Positions 1-8,660 of a stretch of 24,797 bases of DNA are shown piece by piece. Numbering within the stretch: the stretch's first letter is position 1; every line of letters begins with the position of its first letter. A program made the position numbers and the translations under genes. Origin of the DNA: CAIWHR01 sp039915505 (lineage in GTDB: Bacteria > Pseudomonadota > Gammaproteobacteria > Burkholderiales > Casimicrobiaceae); NCBI GenBank assembly GCA_039915505.1, contig JBDSND010000132.1, positions 1 to 24,797 on the forward strand, written 5' to 3'. The notes beneath the pieces were generated by a model that did not search any database, was not told the DNA's origin, and worked only from the letters and a program-made list of their open reading frames with translations.

Positions 1-2810
1 TCGACGCCTTGACTGCCGAGGACCGTTTCGAGCGCACCCGTACCCTGGCGCGGCTCATCACCGCGATCGAAGCGGGCACGCTGCCGGAGGCGACGCGCAC
101 CGAGCTCGTACGCCGCGCCGAGCGCGCGCGGGTGCCGACCCTCGGCATCACCGGCACCGGCGGCGCCGGCAAGAGCTCGCTCTGCGACGAGCTGATCCGG
201 CGCTTCCGGGTCGACCAGAGCGACCGGCTGCGCATCGCCGTGATCTCGATCGACCCCTCGCGCCGCAAGACCGGCGGGGCGCTGCTTGGCGACCGCATCC
301 GGATGAACGCGATCGAGCACCCGAACGTGTACATGCGCTCGCTGGCGACGCGCGACGCAGGCAGCGAGGTCACCAAGGGACTGCCCGACGTCATCGCGGC
401 CTGCAAGGTCGCCGGCTTCGACCTGGTGATCGTCGAGACTTCGGGGATCGGTCAGGGCGACGCCGCCATCGCTCCGATGGTCGACCTGCCGGTCTATGTC
501 ATGACGCCGGAGTTCGGGGCCGCATCGCAGCTCGAGAAAATTGACATGCTCGACTTCGCCGAGCTGGTCGCGATCAACAAGTTCGACCGCAAGGGCGCAG
601 CCGACGCGCTGCGCGACGTGCGCAAGCAGTTCCAGCGCAACCATGCGCGCTTTCGCGAGGCGCCGGAAGCCATGCCGGTGTTCGGCACCATCGCCTCGCG
701 GTTCAACGACGACGGTGTGACCGCGCTCTACCAGGCCATCGTCGCCAGGCTCGGCGGCAAGGGCCTCGCGCTCGAGCCCGGCCGGCTACCCAAGCCCGAG
801 TCCACCCATTCGACCGGCCAGAACGTGATCGTGCCGCCGGCGCGGGTGCGCTATCTCGCCGAAATCGCCGAAGCGGTACGCGAGTATCACGCCTGGGCGG
901 CCGCGCAGAGCCGGATTGCGCGCGAGCGCCAGCAACTCGAGGCAGCGCGTACCCTGCTCGGCGCCGAGGGTGCCGAGGGTCCCGGAGCGGGCGAAGCGGA
1001 TAACGCCCTCGCCGCGCTCGCCAAGGCGCGCGAGGACAAGCTCGATCCGCGCGCGAAGAAGCTCCTCGACATGTGGCCGCAGACCCGCAAGGCCTATGCG
1101 GGTGACGAGTACGTGGTGAAGATCCGCGACCGCGAGGTACGCACCGCGCTCACCTACACGTCGCTGTCGGGTACCCGGATCCCCAAGGTGGTGCTGCCGC
1201 GCTACGAGGATGCCGGCGAGATCCTGCGCTGGCAGCTTGCCGAGAACGTTCCCGGCAGCTTTCCGTACACGGCCGGGGTGTTCGCCTTCAAGCGCGAGAA
1301 TGAGGATCCGACCCGGATGTTCGCGGGCGAGGGCGATCCCTTTCGGACCAATCGCCGGTTCCACCTGGTTGCCGACGGCATGCCGGCGCAGCGGCTGTCG
1401 ACCGCGTTCGATTCGGTCACTCTCTACGGCTTCGATCCCGACCTGCGCCCCGACATCTACGGCAAGGTCGGCAACTCGGGCGTGTCGATCGCGACTCTGG
1501 ACGACATGAAGGTGCTGTACGGGGGTTTCGACCTGACCGATCCCAAGACCTCGGTGTCGATGACCATCAACGGCCCGGCGCCGACGATCCTGGCGATGTT
1601 CATGAACACTGCCATCGACCAGCAGGTCGACAAGTTCACCAAGGACAACGGTCGCGAGCCGACCGACGACGAGGCCGCGAAGATCCGCGCCTGGGCGCTC
1701 TCCGCCGTCCGCGGCACGGTGCAGGCCGACATCCTGAAGGAGGACCAGGGTCAGAACACCTGCATCTTCTCCACCGAGTTCAGCTTGAAGGTGATGGGCG
1801 ACATCCAGCAGTGGTTCGTCCATCACAACGTTCGCAACTTCTACTCGGTCTCGATCTCGGGCTACCACATCGCCGAGGCCGGTGCGAATCCCATCAGTCA
1901 GCTGGCGTTCACCCTGGCAAACGGATTCACCTTCGTCGAGGCTTATCTCGCCCGCGGAATGCACGTCGACGACTTCGCGCCGAACCTGTCGTTCTTCTTT
2001 TCCAACGGCATGGATCCGGAGTACGCGGTGCTTGGCCGGGTGGCACGGCGGATCTGGGCGATCGCGATGAAAAAGCGCTACGGTGCCAACGAACGCAGCC
2101 AGAAGCTCAAGTACCACTGCCAGACGTCCGGGCGCAGCCTGCATGCGCAGGAGATCGCCTTCAACGACATCCGCACCACCCTGCAGGCGTTGATCGCCAC
2201 CTACGACAACGCCAATTCGTTGCACACCAACGCCTACGACGAGGCGATCACGACCCCGAGCGAGGAAAGCGTGCGCCGAGCGATGGCCATCCAGCTCGTG
2301 ATCAACCGCGAGTGGGGCCTCGCCAAGAACGAAAACCCCAACCAGGGCTCGTTCGTGATCGAGGAGCTCACCGACCTGGTGGAGACGGCGGTGCTAAAGG
2401 AGTTCGAGGCCATCAGCGAGCGCGGCGGGGTGCTCGGGGCCATGGAGACCGGCTACCAGCGCGGCAAGATCCAGGAAGAGTCGCTCTACTACGAGCACAA
2501 GAAGCACGATGGCAGCTATCCCATCGTCGGGGTCAACACCTTCCGCAATCCGCGCACCGACGACGCGCCGCATGGCGTCGAGCTCGCCCGCTCGACCACC
2601 GAGGAGAAGGCCTCCCAGCTCGAGCGCCTGGCCGACTTCCACGCGCGGCACGCGGCTGCGGCGTCCGCAGCGCTGGAGCGCCTCAAGGCCACGGTGATCG
2701 CCAACGGCAACGTGTTCGACGAACTCATGAGCACGGTGCGGGTGTGCTCTCTCGGCCAGATCACCCACGCCTTGTTCGAGGTCGGCGGCCAGTACCGGCG
2801 CAGCATGTAG
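1..2810 (+). CDS. icmF: Fused isobutyryl-CoA mutase IcmF, 5'-truncated (GTPase chaperone + mutase domains)
   Basis: Adenosylcobalamin-dependent mutase that interconverts isobutyryl-CoA and n-butyryl-CoA, fused to its own MeaB-like GTPase chaperone; cytoplasmic. The frame is open to the left edge (first full codon at base 3), so the N-terminal B12-binding domain (about 160 residues in the family) lies outside. A TTG at 9 is probably not the start. Numbering from that TTG: Walker A GTGGAGKS at 49-56, NKFD at 190-193, a charged linker at about 270-345, then the mutase domain to residue 933. Substrate-pocket residues are Phe438 (in RMFAG) and Gln582 (in DQGQNT), where methylmalonyl-CoA mutase has Tyr and Arg; this supports the isobutyryl-CoA type. 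The C-terminal end GGQYRRSM is family-typical. The next gene is convergent. Confidence 0.96.
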   Translation, partial: DALTAEDRFERTRTLARLITAIEAGTLPEATRTELVRRAERARVPTLGITGTGGAGKSSLCDELIRRFRVDQSDRLRIAVISIDPSRRKTGGALLGDRIRMNAIEHPNVYMRSLATRDAGSEVTKGLPDVIAACKVAGFDLVIVETSGIGQGDAAIAPMVDLPVYVMTPEFGAASQLEKIDMLDFAELVAINKFDRKGAADALRDVRKQFQRNHARFREAPEAMPVFGTIASRFNDDGVTALYQAIVARLGGKGLALEPGRLPKPESTHSTGQNVIVPPARVRYLAEIAEAVREYHAWAAAQSRIARERQQLEAARTLLGAEGAEGPGAGEADNALAALAKAREDKLDPRAKKLLDMWPQTRKAYAGDEYVVKIRDREVRTALTYTSLSGTRIPKVVLPRYEDAGEILRWQLAENVPGSFPYTAGVFAFKRENEDPTRMFAGEGDPFRTNRRFHLVADGMPAQRLSTAFDSVTLYGFDPDLRPDIYGKVGNSGVSIATLDDMKVLYGGFDLTDPKTSVSMTINGPAPTILAMFMNTAIDQQVDKFTKDNGREPTDDEAAKIRAWALSAVRGTVQADILKEDQGQNTCIFSTEFSLKVMGDIQQWFVHHNVRNFYSVSISGYHIAEAGANPISQLAFTLANGFTFVEAYLARGMHVDDFAPNLSFFFSNGMDPEYAVLGRVARRIWAIAMKKRYGANERSQKLKYHCQTSGRSLHAQEIAFNDIRTTLQALIATYDNANSLHTNAYDEAITTPSEESVRRAMAIQLVINREWGLAKNENPNQGSFVIEELTDLVETAVLKEFEAISERGGVLGAMETGYQRGKIQEESLYYEHKKHDGSYPIVGVNTFRNPRTDDAPHGVELARSTTEEKASQLERLADFHARHAAAASAALERLKATVIANGNVFDELMSTVRVCSLGQITHALFEVGGQYRRSM

Positions 2811-2846
2811 GCGAGCTGCAGTCGCGCCGGGCGCGCGTCATCGAAC

Positions 2847-2865
2847 CGGTGTCGCGACGGCACCG
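2847..2865. terminator. Hairpin in the convergent icmF / Bug intergenic region
   Basis: An 8-bp inverted repeat (one G-U pair) with a CGA triloop lies 36 nt after the icmF stop, between two convergent genes. A smaller 5-bp hairpin precedes it at 2823-2835. Neither has a T-run on either strand, so this is at best a weak or factor-assisted bidirectional terminator. The rest of the 147-nt spacer is featureless GC-rich sequence. Confidence 0.3.
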
Positions 2866-2957
2866 TGGAGGACGTTCACCGCCGCCCCGGCGATGCGCGC
2901 AGCACCCCCGTGCCGCACGCGGCGGGCTGCGGCCCCCCCGCGACGTGCTGGCTCGCT

Positions 2958-3959
2958 TCAGTCCACCCGCGCGCCGGACTTCTTGACGATGTCGTCGAAC
3001 TTCGCGACGTCGGCTTTGAGGCGCGCCCCCATCTCCGCGGGCGTGCTGCCGACGACCTCGAAGCCATTCGCAGTGAGCGGACCCGCCACCGCCGGGTCGC
3101 GCAACGCCTTGACGATCTCTGCATTGAGCTTGGCGACGATCGCCGCCGGCACGCCGGCCGGGGCGACGATGCCGTTCTCCGACTCGATGTCGAAGCCCGG
3201 GTTCATCACCTCGTACATGGTCGGCACGTCGGGTAGCTGCGGACTGCGCTTGGTGCCGGTGATGGCGAGCGCCCGCAACGTGCCGGCGCGCAACTGCGGC
3301 AGCACGCTCACCAGTACCGGGAAGGCGAGGTCGGTGGTGCGCGACAGCAACGAGCTCATGATGTCCGGCGCGCCCTTGTACGGGATGTGGGTGAGATCGA
3401 CGCCGGCGAGGGTCTTGAAGAGCTCGCCGCTGAAGTGCGCCATCGAGCCGTTGCCACCGGAGGCATAGTTGATCTTGCCGGGGTCGGCCTTCGCCATGGT
3501 GATGAGCTGTGGCACCGACTTGATCGGTGAGTCCGCCGGCACGACCAGCACCGACGGCGTACGGATGAGGCCGGTGATGGGCGTGAAGTCCTTCAGCGGG
3601 TCGTAGTTGACCTTGCGATAGAGGCTCGGGTTGGCGACGAAGTTGCTGGCCGTGCCGAGCAGGGTGTAGCCGTCCTTCGGCGCCCGCGCCGCCAGCTCCT
3701 GGCCGATGTTGCCGCCCGCGCCCGGCTTGTTGTCGACGACGATCGGCTGGCCCATGCTGGCGGTGAGCCGTGGCCCCAGCGTGCGGATCACGACGTCCAC
3801 GCCCACGCCGGCGGGGAAGGGCACGATCACCGTGATGGGCCGATTCGGGTAGGTGCTGGCATCCTGGGCGCGTACGGGGGCGGTCGTCGCCACCGCGAGC
3901 AGCGCGAGACCTGCACCCAGGACGGGCAGGCATTTTCGGTACAGGGCGGCACGGGCCAT
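2958..3959 (-). CDS. Bug/TctC-family tripartite tricarboxylate transporter substrate-binding protein
   Basis: Periplasmic solute-binding protein of the Bug (TctC) family, which captures carboxylates for TctAB-type permeases or for sensing. The start is the ATG at 3959, with AAGGA 7 nt upstream; a longer frame to 4109 adds 50 non-family residues and is rejected. It is 333 aa. The signal peptide has a basic N-terminus, a hydrophobic core around residues 12-28 and a likely cleavage after the Ala in VRA (31). The family opening YPNRPITVIVPFPAG starts at 37, and the second ligand loop reads ASGGNGSMAHF. The first ligand loop is PAGVGVD, where the family usually has PAGG-x-x-D; the Asp (55) is kept. 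No TctA or TctB gene is in the window. It is the last gene of the minus-strand cluster, 201 nt downstream of the sulfatase; that spacer shows no gene or clear promoter. Confidence 0.93.
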   Translation of the reverse strand: MARAALYRKCLPVLGAGLALLAVATTAPVRAQDASTYPNRPITVIVPFPAGVGVDVVIRTLGPRLTASMGQPIVVDNKPGAGGNIGQELAARAPKDGYTLLGTASNFVANPSLYRKVNYDPLKDFTPITGLIRTPSVLVVPADSPIKSVPQLITMAKADPGKINYASGGNGSMAHFSGELFKTLAGVDLTHIPYKGAPDIMSSLLSRTTDLAFPVLVSVLPQLRAGTLRALAITGTKRSPQLPDVPTMYEVMNPGFDIESENGIVAPAGVPAAIVAKLNAEIVKALRDPAVAGPLTANGFEVVGSTPAEMGARLKADVAKFDDIVKKSGARVD

Positions 3960-4160
3960 GGTGATTTCCTTGGGTCGAAGGGGGTGGGTCAAGCTAGGGC
4001 TAGGGGTCGAGCATCCTGTCGATCGGCGTCGCCACACGTGCGGGGACGACGTCGCATCCATTCCTGCATACCGGGGCGCTGGCGAGTCAGTTCGTGCGCC
4101 ACGGTGCATCGTAAAGCCGTTGCGCGCTAGCGTGCTCCGCCTGCGGTGCCGGACGCGCGT

Positions 4161-6404
4161 TCAATTCGGCACGCGCTGGCCGGGCTCGATGGTGAGATCG
4201 TGCACCGTGCCCCTGTAGCCGAACGCGCCGTGCTTCTCGTAGAGTTCCCACAGAACCGGGCCGCGCCGGTCGAGCCCGATGTCGAGCCCTTCCAGCACCC
4301 CGTAGAGGACCATCGTCGGTGCCATCGCCGTCCAGTCCACGGCAACCGCGGCGTCGACCAGCAGGCGGCCCCGACCCTGTCGCGCCGGGAAGGCTTCGTA
4401 ATCGAGCGTGACCGTGCGCGCTCCCGCTGGGAGCGTCGGACCGTGCACGGTCGTGCGCTCGCCGAAGCCGTTGTAATGGAACACCAGCTTGCCGCGGTCG
4501 GCGAACAGCACCATGCCACCGGTGGGATCGCCGATAGCCCACAGCACGCCGTCGTTGCCCTCACCGTGGGTGAACCGCACCGTGATCCGGAACGAGCGGC
4601 TGGCAATCAGCGGAAACACGATGGCACGATGCACCGTTTGCATGCCGGGCAGGAACGTACGGGGAACGTCTTCGGCTGCGGCCGTTCCGGGCGCGGCGTC
4701 GGCGAACTTTTCCCGCCGGTCGCGATTGTCCAACGGGTAGACGAAGTACTGCCACGCGGCCTGGTCGAAGGCATCGGTCAGCTCGGCGAGCTTGTCGGGA
4801 TGCCGCGACCGCAAATCCTCGCTTTCGGAAAAGTCGCGGGTGAGATCGTGCAACGTCCAGTTGTCGAGGTCGATCGGATCGCCGCGCTTCTGCAGCGACC
4901 GGGCCAGCCAGCCGTCGCGGTAGAAGGCGCGGTTGGACCAGCACTCGTAATACTGCTCGGTGCGCGCGCTTGCGGCTGCTCCGTCGAGCAGCACCGGGGC
5001 GAAGCTCTGGCCGTGACGTTCAAGCGCCGGCTGGCCGTTCACCTCATGTAATGGCGCGACGCCAGCGAGCTCCATCAGGGTGGGGAACACATCGGTGACG
5101 TGCGCGAACTGGCTGCGGATCGCGCCGATATCCTTGATCCGCGCCGGCCAGGAGACGATGAACGACACCCGTCGACCGCCGCCGCCCGTGTAGGTCTTGA
5201 ACGACGGGAACGGCGTGTTGGACACCTCGCCCCATCCGGTGGGATAGAGCGACGCGCTGCGCGGTCCGCCGAGCTCCGCTGCGCTCAATCGCTCGACCTC
5301 GATGGGCGGCGGCGGCAGGCCCATGAACCGCCGGTAGTTGTTGAACATCCCGGTGGGGCCGCCGGCGTCGGCGCCGCCGTTGTCGGAGGCGAACACGACG
5401 ATCGTGTTGTCGAGCTCGCCCAGGCTTTCCAGGAATGTCACCAGCCGGCCGAGATTCTGGTCGACGCAGTCGAGCATCGCCGCGTACGCTTCCATGTGCC
5501 GGGCGAACAAGTCCCGATCGGCGGGATCGGTGTCGTCCCACGGCGGCACTCGCGGGTCGGAGTCCGGCAGGCGCGTGTCCGGTGGCACGAGCCCTATCGT
5601 CTTTTGCTTGCGCAAGCGGGCCTCGCGTGCCGCGGTCCATCCCATGTCGTAGCGCCCGCGGTACTTGGCGAGATCGCCGGGCTTGGCCTGCAACGGCGCG
5701 TGCACCGCGTTGTGGGCGAGATAAAGCAGAAAGGGCTTGGCCGGATCGGAAGCGCGCAGCTCCTTGATGAACTGGATCGACTTGGTGGTCCAGTCGTCGG
5801 TGGTGTAGTAGTCGCGCGGATACAGGTCGATGGGCACCAGCTGATGGCCCATCATGAGCTGGGCAGGGAAGAAGAAGTGCGCCTCGCCCTCCATGAAGCC
5901 GTAATACGTGTCGAAGCCGCGGCTGGTCGGCCACGATGTCTTGGGTGCCGACGGCACGCAGTCACGGGTGGGGGTGTTATGCCACTTGCCGATCGCGATG
6001 GTCTCGTAGCCGCTGGCCCGGAACGTCTCGGCCAGGGTCGCAGCCGCCAAGGGGATCTCGCCGGAATAGCCCGGGTAGCCGGCGTCATTGTTGGCGAGCC
6101 ACCCAGTGCCCACGGCGTGCGCGTTCATCCCGGTGAGGAGCGCGGCCCGCGCGGGCGAGCACAGCGGATGGGTGGTGTAGTGGTTGAAGCGCAGTCCGCG
6201 CGCGGCGAGGGCATCGATGTGCGGCGTATCGATCTCGCCGCCGAAGCAACCGGGATCGGAAAAGCCCATGTCGTCCATGTAGACGATGACCACGTTCGGC
6301 GCGCCCGTGGCAGCGCGTGTCGGGGTCCGCCAGGACGGTGTCGAGGTCTCTCGCGTCCGGTCGATCTGCCCCTTGAAATCTGTGCTGTGGTGCGGATCCT
6401 GCAT
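4161..6404 (-). CDS. Type I (formylglycine) sulfatase, long arylsulfatase form with C-terminal beta-sandwich-like domain
   Basis: Sulfuric-ester hydrolase of the alkaline-phosphatase superfamily (Pfam Sulfatase). The start at 6404 has AGGAGG 4 nt upstream; 747 aa. Metal-site Asp44-Asp45 is in VYMDDMGFSD, the formylglycine motif is C82-S-P-A-R86 followed by AALLTG, and GKWH (Lys140, His142), His231/His235 and Asp341-Asn342 (ASDNGG) complete the active site. The Cys form needs a formylglycine-generating enzyme encoded elsewhere. About 130 C-terminal residues (from the segment SRSFRITVRFTHGEG) are rich in short beta strands and look like an added concanavalin/LamG-like domain. This long architecture recalls mycobacterial AtsA-type enzymes (from memory). 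There is no signal peptide, so it is probably cytoplasmic and would act on an imported sulfate ester. The substrate is unknown. Confidence 0.93.
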   Translation of the reverse strand: MQDPHHSTDFKGQIDRTRETSTPSWRTPTRAATGAPNVVIVYMDDMGFSDPGCFGGEIDTPHIDALAARGLRFNHYTTHPLCSPARAALLTGMNAHAVGTGWLANNDAGYPGYSGEIPLAAATLAETFRASGYETIAIGKWHNTPTRDCVPSAPKTSWPTSRGFDTYYGFMEGEAHFFFPAQLMMGHQLVPIDLYPRDYYTTDDWTTKSIQFIKELRASDPAKPFLLYLAHNAVHAPLQAKPGDLAKYRGRYDMGWTAAREARLRKQKTIGLVPPDTRLPDSDPRVPPWDDTDPADRDLFARHMEAYAAMLDCVDQNLGRLVTFLESLGELDNTIVVFASDNGGADAGGPTGMFNNYRRFMGLPPPPIEVERLSAAELGGPRSASLYPTGWGEVSNTPFPSFKTYTGGGGRRVSFIVSWPARIKDIGAIRSQFAHVTDVFPTLMELAGVAPLHEVNGQPALERHGQSFAPVLLDGAAASARTEQYYECWSNRAFYRDGWLARSLQKRGDPIDLDNWTLHDLTRDFSESEDLRSRHPDKLAELTDAFDQAAWQYFVYPLDNRDRREKFADAAPGTAAAEDVPRTFLPGMQTVHRAIVFPLIASRSFRITVRFTHGEGNDGVLWAIGDPTGGMVLFADRGKLVFHYNGFGERTTVHGPTLPAGARTVTLDYEAFPARQGRGRLLVDAAVAVDWTAMAPTMVLYGVLEGLDIGLDRRGPVLWELYEKHGAFGYRGTVHDLTIEPGQRVPN

Positions 6405-6427
6405 GCGTCCTCCTGGTGCCCCACGTT

Positions 6428-6513
6428 GAATAGGCCGCCCGTCACGGACCCGTCTGCGGCCGTTCGTGTCGAATAGACCGCCCATCGCGGGCGCGCCGGC
6501 CGCCGTTCGTGTC
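6428..6513. repeat. 43-bp direct tandem repeat (2 copies) upstream of the sulfatase
   Basis: Copies at 6428-6470 and 6471-6513 match at 35 of 43 positions. Both begin GAATAG-CCGCCC and end GCCGTTCGTGTC (plus strand). The repeat lies in the 149-nt spacer between the enolase-like gene and the sulfatase, just upstream of the sulfatase ribosome-binding site. The period is about four helical turns and is not a multiple of three, so it is unlikely to be coding. It could be a duplicated operator or promoter segment. Confidence 0.8.
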
Positions 6514-6553
6514 GCGCTGGTCGCCGCGCTGGAGGCCGTGGCGCAAAGCAAAG

Positions 6554-7768
6554 CTACGCGCTCACGATGAATCGTTGCAGCGCATGCTCATCGATGTCGA
6601 TGCCGAGCCCGGGCGCCTCCGGTACCTCGAAGCTGCCGGAGGTCCGCCGCCATTGTGAGCGCACCACGTCCGGAAGGCGATTGGCGAGACCCGCCTGGTA
6701 CTCGCAGGGAAGGTCGCCACCGCAGGCCGCCGCGAAATGCAGCGTCGCCGCCTGCATCACGTCGAGGGCGCCGCCCATGTGCGGCGTGACCCGCACCCCG
6801 AGCGCCATCGCGTCGGCGCGCATGCGGCCGGCCATCACGAAACCGGTGCGGCCGATGTCGGGCTGCAGCACGTCGACGGCCGGATCGACGATCCAGGGTG
6901 CGACCTGCAGCGCGGTACGGAAGTGCTCGCCGAGGGCGATCGCCGTGCCCGGTTGCGCCCGCAGGTGAGCATGCCCATCAAGATCTTCCGGCAGCATGGG
7001 GCATTCCAGCCAGCGCGTACCCAGCGATCCGAACGCTGCCTTCGCGGTCGCCGCGATCGCCGGATCCTCGTATGTCCAGAGCGCGTCGACCGCCCACCAG
7101 TCGATCCGCGGGACGGCATCGCGCAACGCCGCGACCTCCTCGAGGTCCGTTTGGAGCGCGCCGCGCAGGAAAATCTTCACGGCGTGGCCGCCCTCGGCGG
7201 CCCATGCCTCGAGCAGGCCGACGCGCTCGGCACGGGTCTCGGCGCGCGCGCCGGAGAGATAGCAGGGCAGCCGCGCCATGACCGCGCCGCCGAGAAGGTC
7301 ACAGACGGGACGCCGCGCGCGCTTGCCCAGGGCGTCGTGCAAGGCGATGTCGAGCGCCGCGACGGCGTCCTGGAGATGTCCTGCCAGGTAGCCGCGACAA
7401 CGCTGGGCGTCGTAGAGCAGGTCGACCAGCGCTGCCACCGAGCCAAAGGTCCGATCGCGGACGAGTTCGGCCACGAAGCCGTTCGCCAGTACACACACAA
7501 CCTCCGGGGCCACCGGGCAGGTCGCTTCGCCCCAGCCCACCGTACCGTCGGTGAGACGCACCCGCACCAACGCCGTCTCGACTGCGCGCGCATACACCGT
7601 GCGCCATGGAGGCGAGAACACGAAACGATCGGCCGGCGTCGAACTCGCATCGCGGGCGATGAAGCCGCGCCAGTAATCGGGACCGGGCGCGTGCACCCGG
7701 ACGCTGGTGACGTCGGCGATGGTGAACGCGGTGTCGTACGCGCCGCGGTTGGGGCCGCGCTCAGCCAT
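6554..7768 (-). CDS. Mandelate racemase/muconate lactonizing-type enolase superfamily enzyme (altered KxK)
   Basis: Mg2+-dependent enzyme that abstracts the alpha proton of a carboxylate, leading to racemisation, lactonisation or dehydration; 404 aa, cytoplasmic. Metal ligands by alignment are Asp228 (AVDALW), Glu255 (LECPM) and Glu281 (ALGEHF). The Asp304 (LQPDIG) / His330 (TPHMGG) dyad of the mandelate racemase subgroup is present. The usual KxK base motif reads K198-I-F200, so the second lysine is lost and His330 is likely the only general base. The start at 7768 (ATG GCT GAG) has a weak GGTGAAG upstream and overlaps one copy of a 19-nt direct repeat. It begins 46 nt after the exporter stop, so the two are probably co-transcribed. 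Sugar-acid dehydratase is a reasonable guess, not a demonstrated function. Confidence 0.88.
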   Translation of the reverse strand: MAERGPNRGAYDTAFTIADVTSVRVHAPGPDYWRGFIARDASSTPADRFVFSPPWRTVYARAVETALVRVRLTDGTVGWGEATCPVAPEVVCVLANGFVAELVRDRTFGSVAALVDLLYDAQRCRGYLAGHLQDAVAALDIALHDALGKRARRPVCDLLGGAVMARLPCYLSGARAETRAERVGLLEAWAAEGGHAVKIFLRGALQTDLEEVAALRDAVPRIDWWAVDALWTYEDPAIAATAKAAFGSLGTRWLECPMLPEDLDGHAHLRAQPGTAIALGEHFRTALQVAPWIVDPAVDVLQPDIGRTGFVMAGRMRADAMALGVRVTPHMGGALDVMQAATLHFAAACGGDLPCEYQAGLANRLPDVVRSQWRRTSGSFEVPEAPGLGIDIDEHALQRFIVSA

Positions 7769-7833
7769 GGGTCTTCACCGCGATCACCGACGGATCAGGC
7801 CGGCGCTAAGCACGTCAGCCATGGGCCTTCACC
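7761..7833. repeat. 19-nt direct repeat pair spanning the exporter stop and enolase start
   Basis: TCAGCCATGGG-Y-CTTCACC occurs at 7761-7779 and again at 7815-7833 with one difference. On the minus strand the second copy holds the last codons and stop of the TauE-like gene, and the first holds the start codon of the enolase-like gene. A short duplication therefore links the two gene ends. Confidence 0.75.
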
Positions 7834-8546
7834 AGCATGCTCGCGGCCGCCCCGAGCATCAGCAGCGCGGCGACCCGGCGCAACCAGTGCGCACCGACCG
7901 CCGGCGTGGTCAGCGCGCCGACGAGCAGCCCTGCGCACAGCGCGAGGCTGGTGAACGCAGCGAGGCGCAACGGTACCTCGCGCAGGCTCAGGAAGGCCAG
8001 GGTCGCGCCGAGTGCGATCGGCACCTGGGCAATCTGACCGAGCACGATGCGCTGGCGGATGGGCAGGCCCAGCCACGCCAGCAGGGGCATCGCGACCATC
8101 GGGCCCGAGGTGCCGGTGAGCGCCGAGCCGAAACCGGTGGCGAGACCGCCGGCGAGGTTCGTGGTCGCTGTCGATCGGCGCGCCTGAGCGTCGCGTGGCA
8201 GGCCGAACCACTCGGCTATACCCGCGAGGGCGAACGCGCCGGCGATGACGATCGCCAGCGTCCCGTCGACCAGCCTGCTCACCACCAGGGCGCCCAGGAT
8301 TGCGCCCGGCGCCGTGCTCAGCAGGAAAGCATGATGCGGCCGCAGCGTCAGGTCGGCGCGTCGCTTCGCAAGCGCGAAGGACAGGAGCCCCGCGGTCAGG
8401 AATGCGAGCGCGGCCACGACGACCGCGTCGCGCACGCTCGCGCCCTCGAGATACACCAGCACGGGCACGAGCAGGAAGCCGCCCAGACCCACCGTGCCGA
8501 TCAGAACGCCGATGCCTGCCACCAAGAGGGCCGCGATCACGCTCAT
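7815..8546 (-). CDS. TauE/SafE-family sulfite/organosulfonate exporter-like membrane protein
   Basis: Inner-membrane permease of the TauE/SafE family (formerly DUF81), whose characterised members export sulfite, sulfoacetate or related anions. It is 243 aa with about eight hydrophobic segments. Each half carries the family's glycine-rich re-entrant motif: GTVGLGGFLLVPVL near residue 17 and GSALTGTSGPMVAMPLL in the second half. The start is the ATG at 8546. No good Shine-Dalgarno precedes it, but an upstream extension would be Arg/Pro-rich shadow sequence. It lies between the DapA-like and enolase-like genes, within 2.2 kb of a sulfatase, consistent with sulfur-anion efflux. The family is broad, so the substrate is uncertain. 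Confidence 0.88.
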   Translation of the reverse strand: MSVIAALLVAGIGVLIGTVGLGGFLLVPVLVYLEGASVRDAVVVAALAFLTAGLLSFALAKRRADLTLRPHHAFLLSTAPGAILGALVVSRLVDGTLAIVIAGAFALAGIAEWFGLPRDAQARRSTATTNLAGGLATGFGSALTGTSGPMVAMPLLAWLGLPIRQRIVLGQIAQVPIALGATLAFLSLREVPLRLAAFTSLALCAGLLVGALTTPAVGAHWLRRVAALLMLGAAASMLVKAHG

Positions 8547-8660
8547 CGGTCGCGCCGGGCGGGGATGGCGGGGCGGGTGGGCGTCCGGCAGAACGCGGGG
8601 CCGACGGATGGGCCTGGGGATGCCGCGGGCGCGGCACCGCAACCAGCGGCCGCATGAACG

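Noticed and set aside
786..2225. Long minus-strand open frame (479 codons) opposite icmF
   Set aside because: Antisense shadow of a well-conserved gene in GC-rich DNA; the peptide is rich in Arg, Val and Gly, with no recognisable domain.
5100..6476. Plus-strand open frame of 458 codons opposite the sulfatase
   Set aside because: Shadow frame; the minus-strand sulfatase has all catalytic motifs and a good ribosome-binding site.
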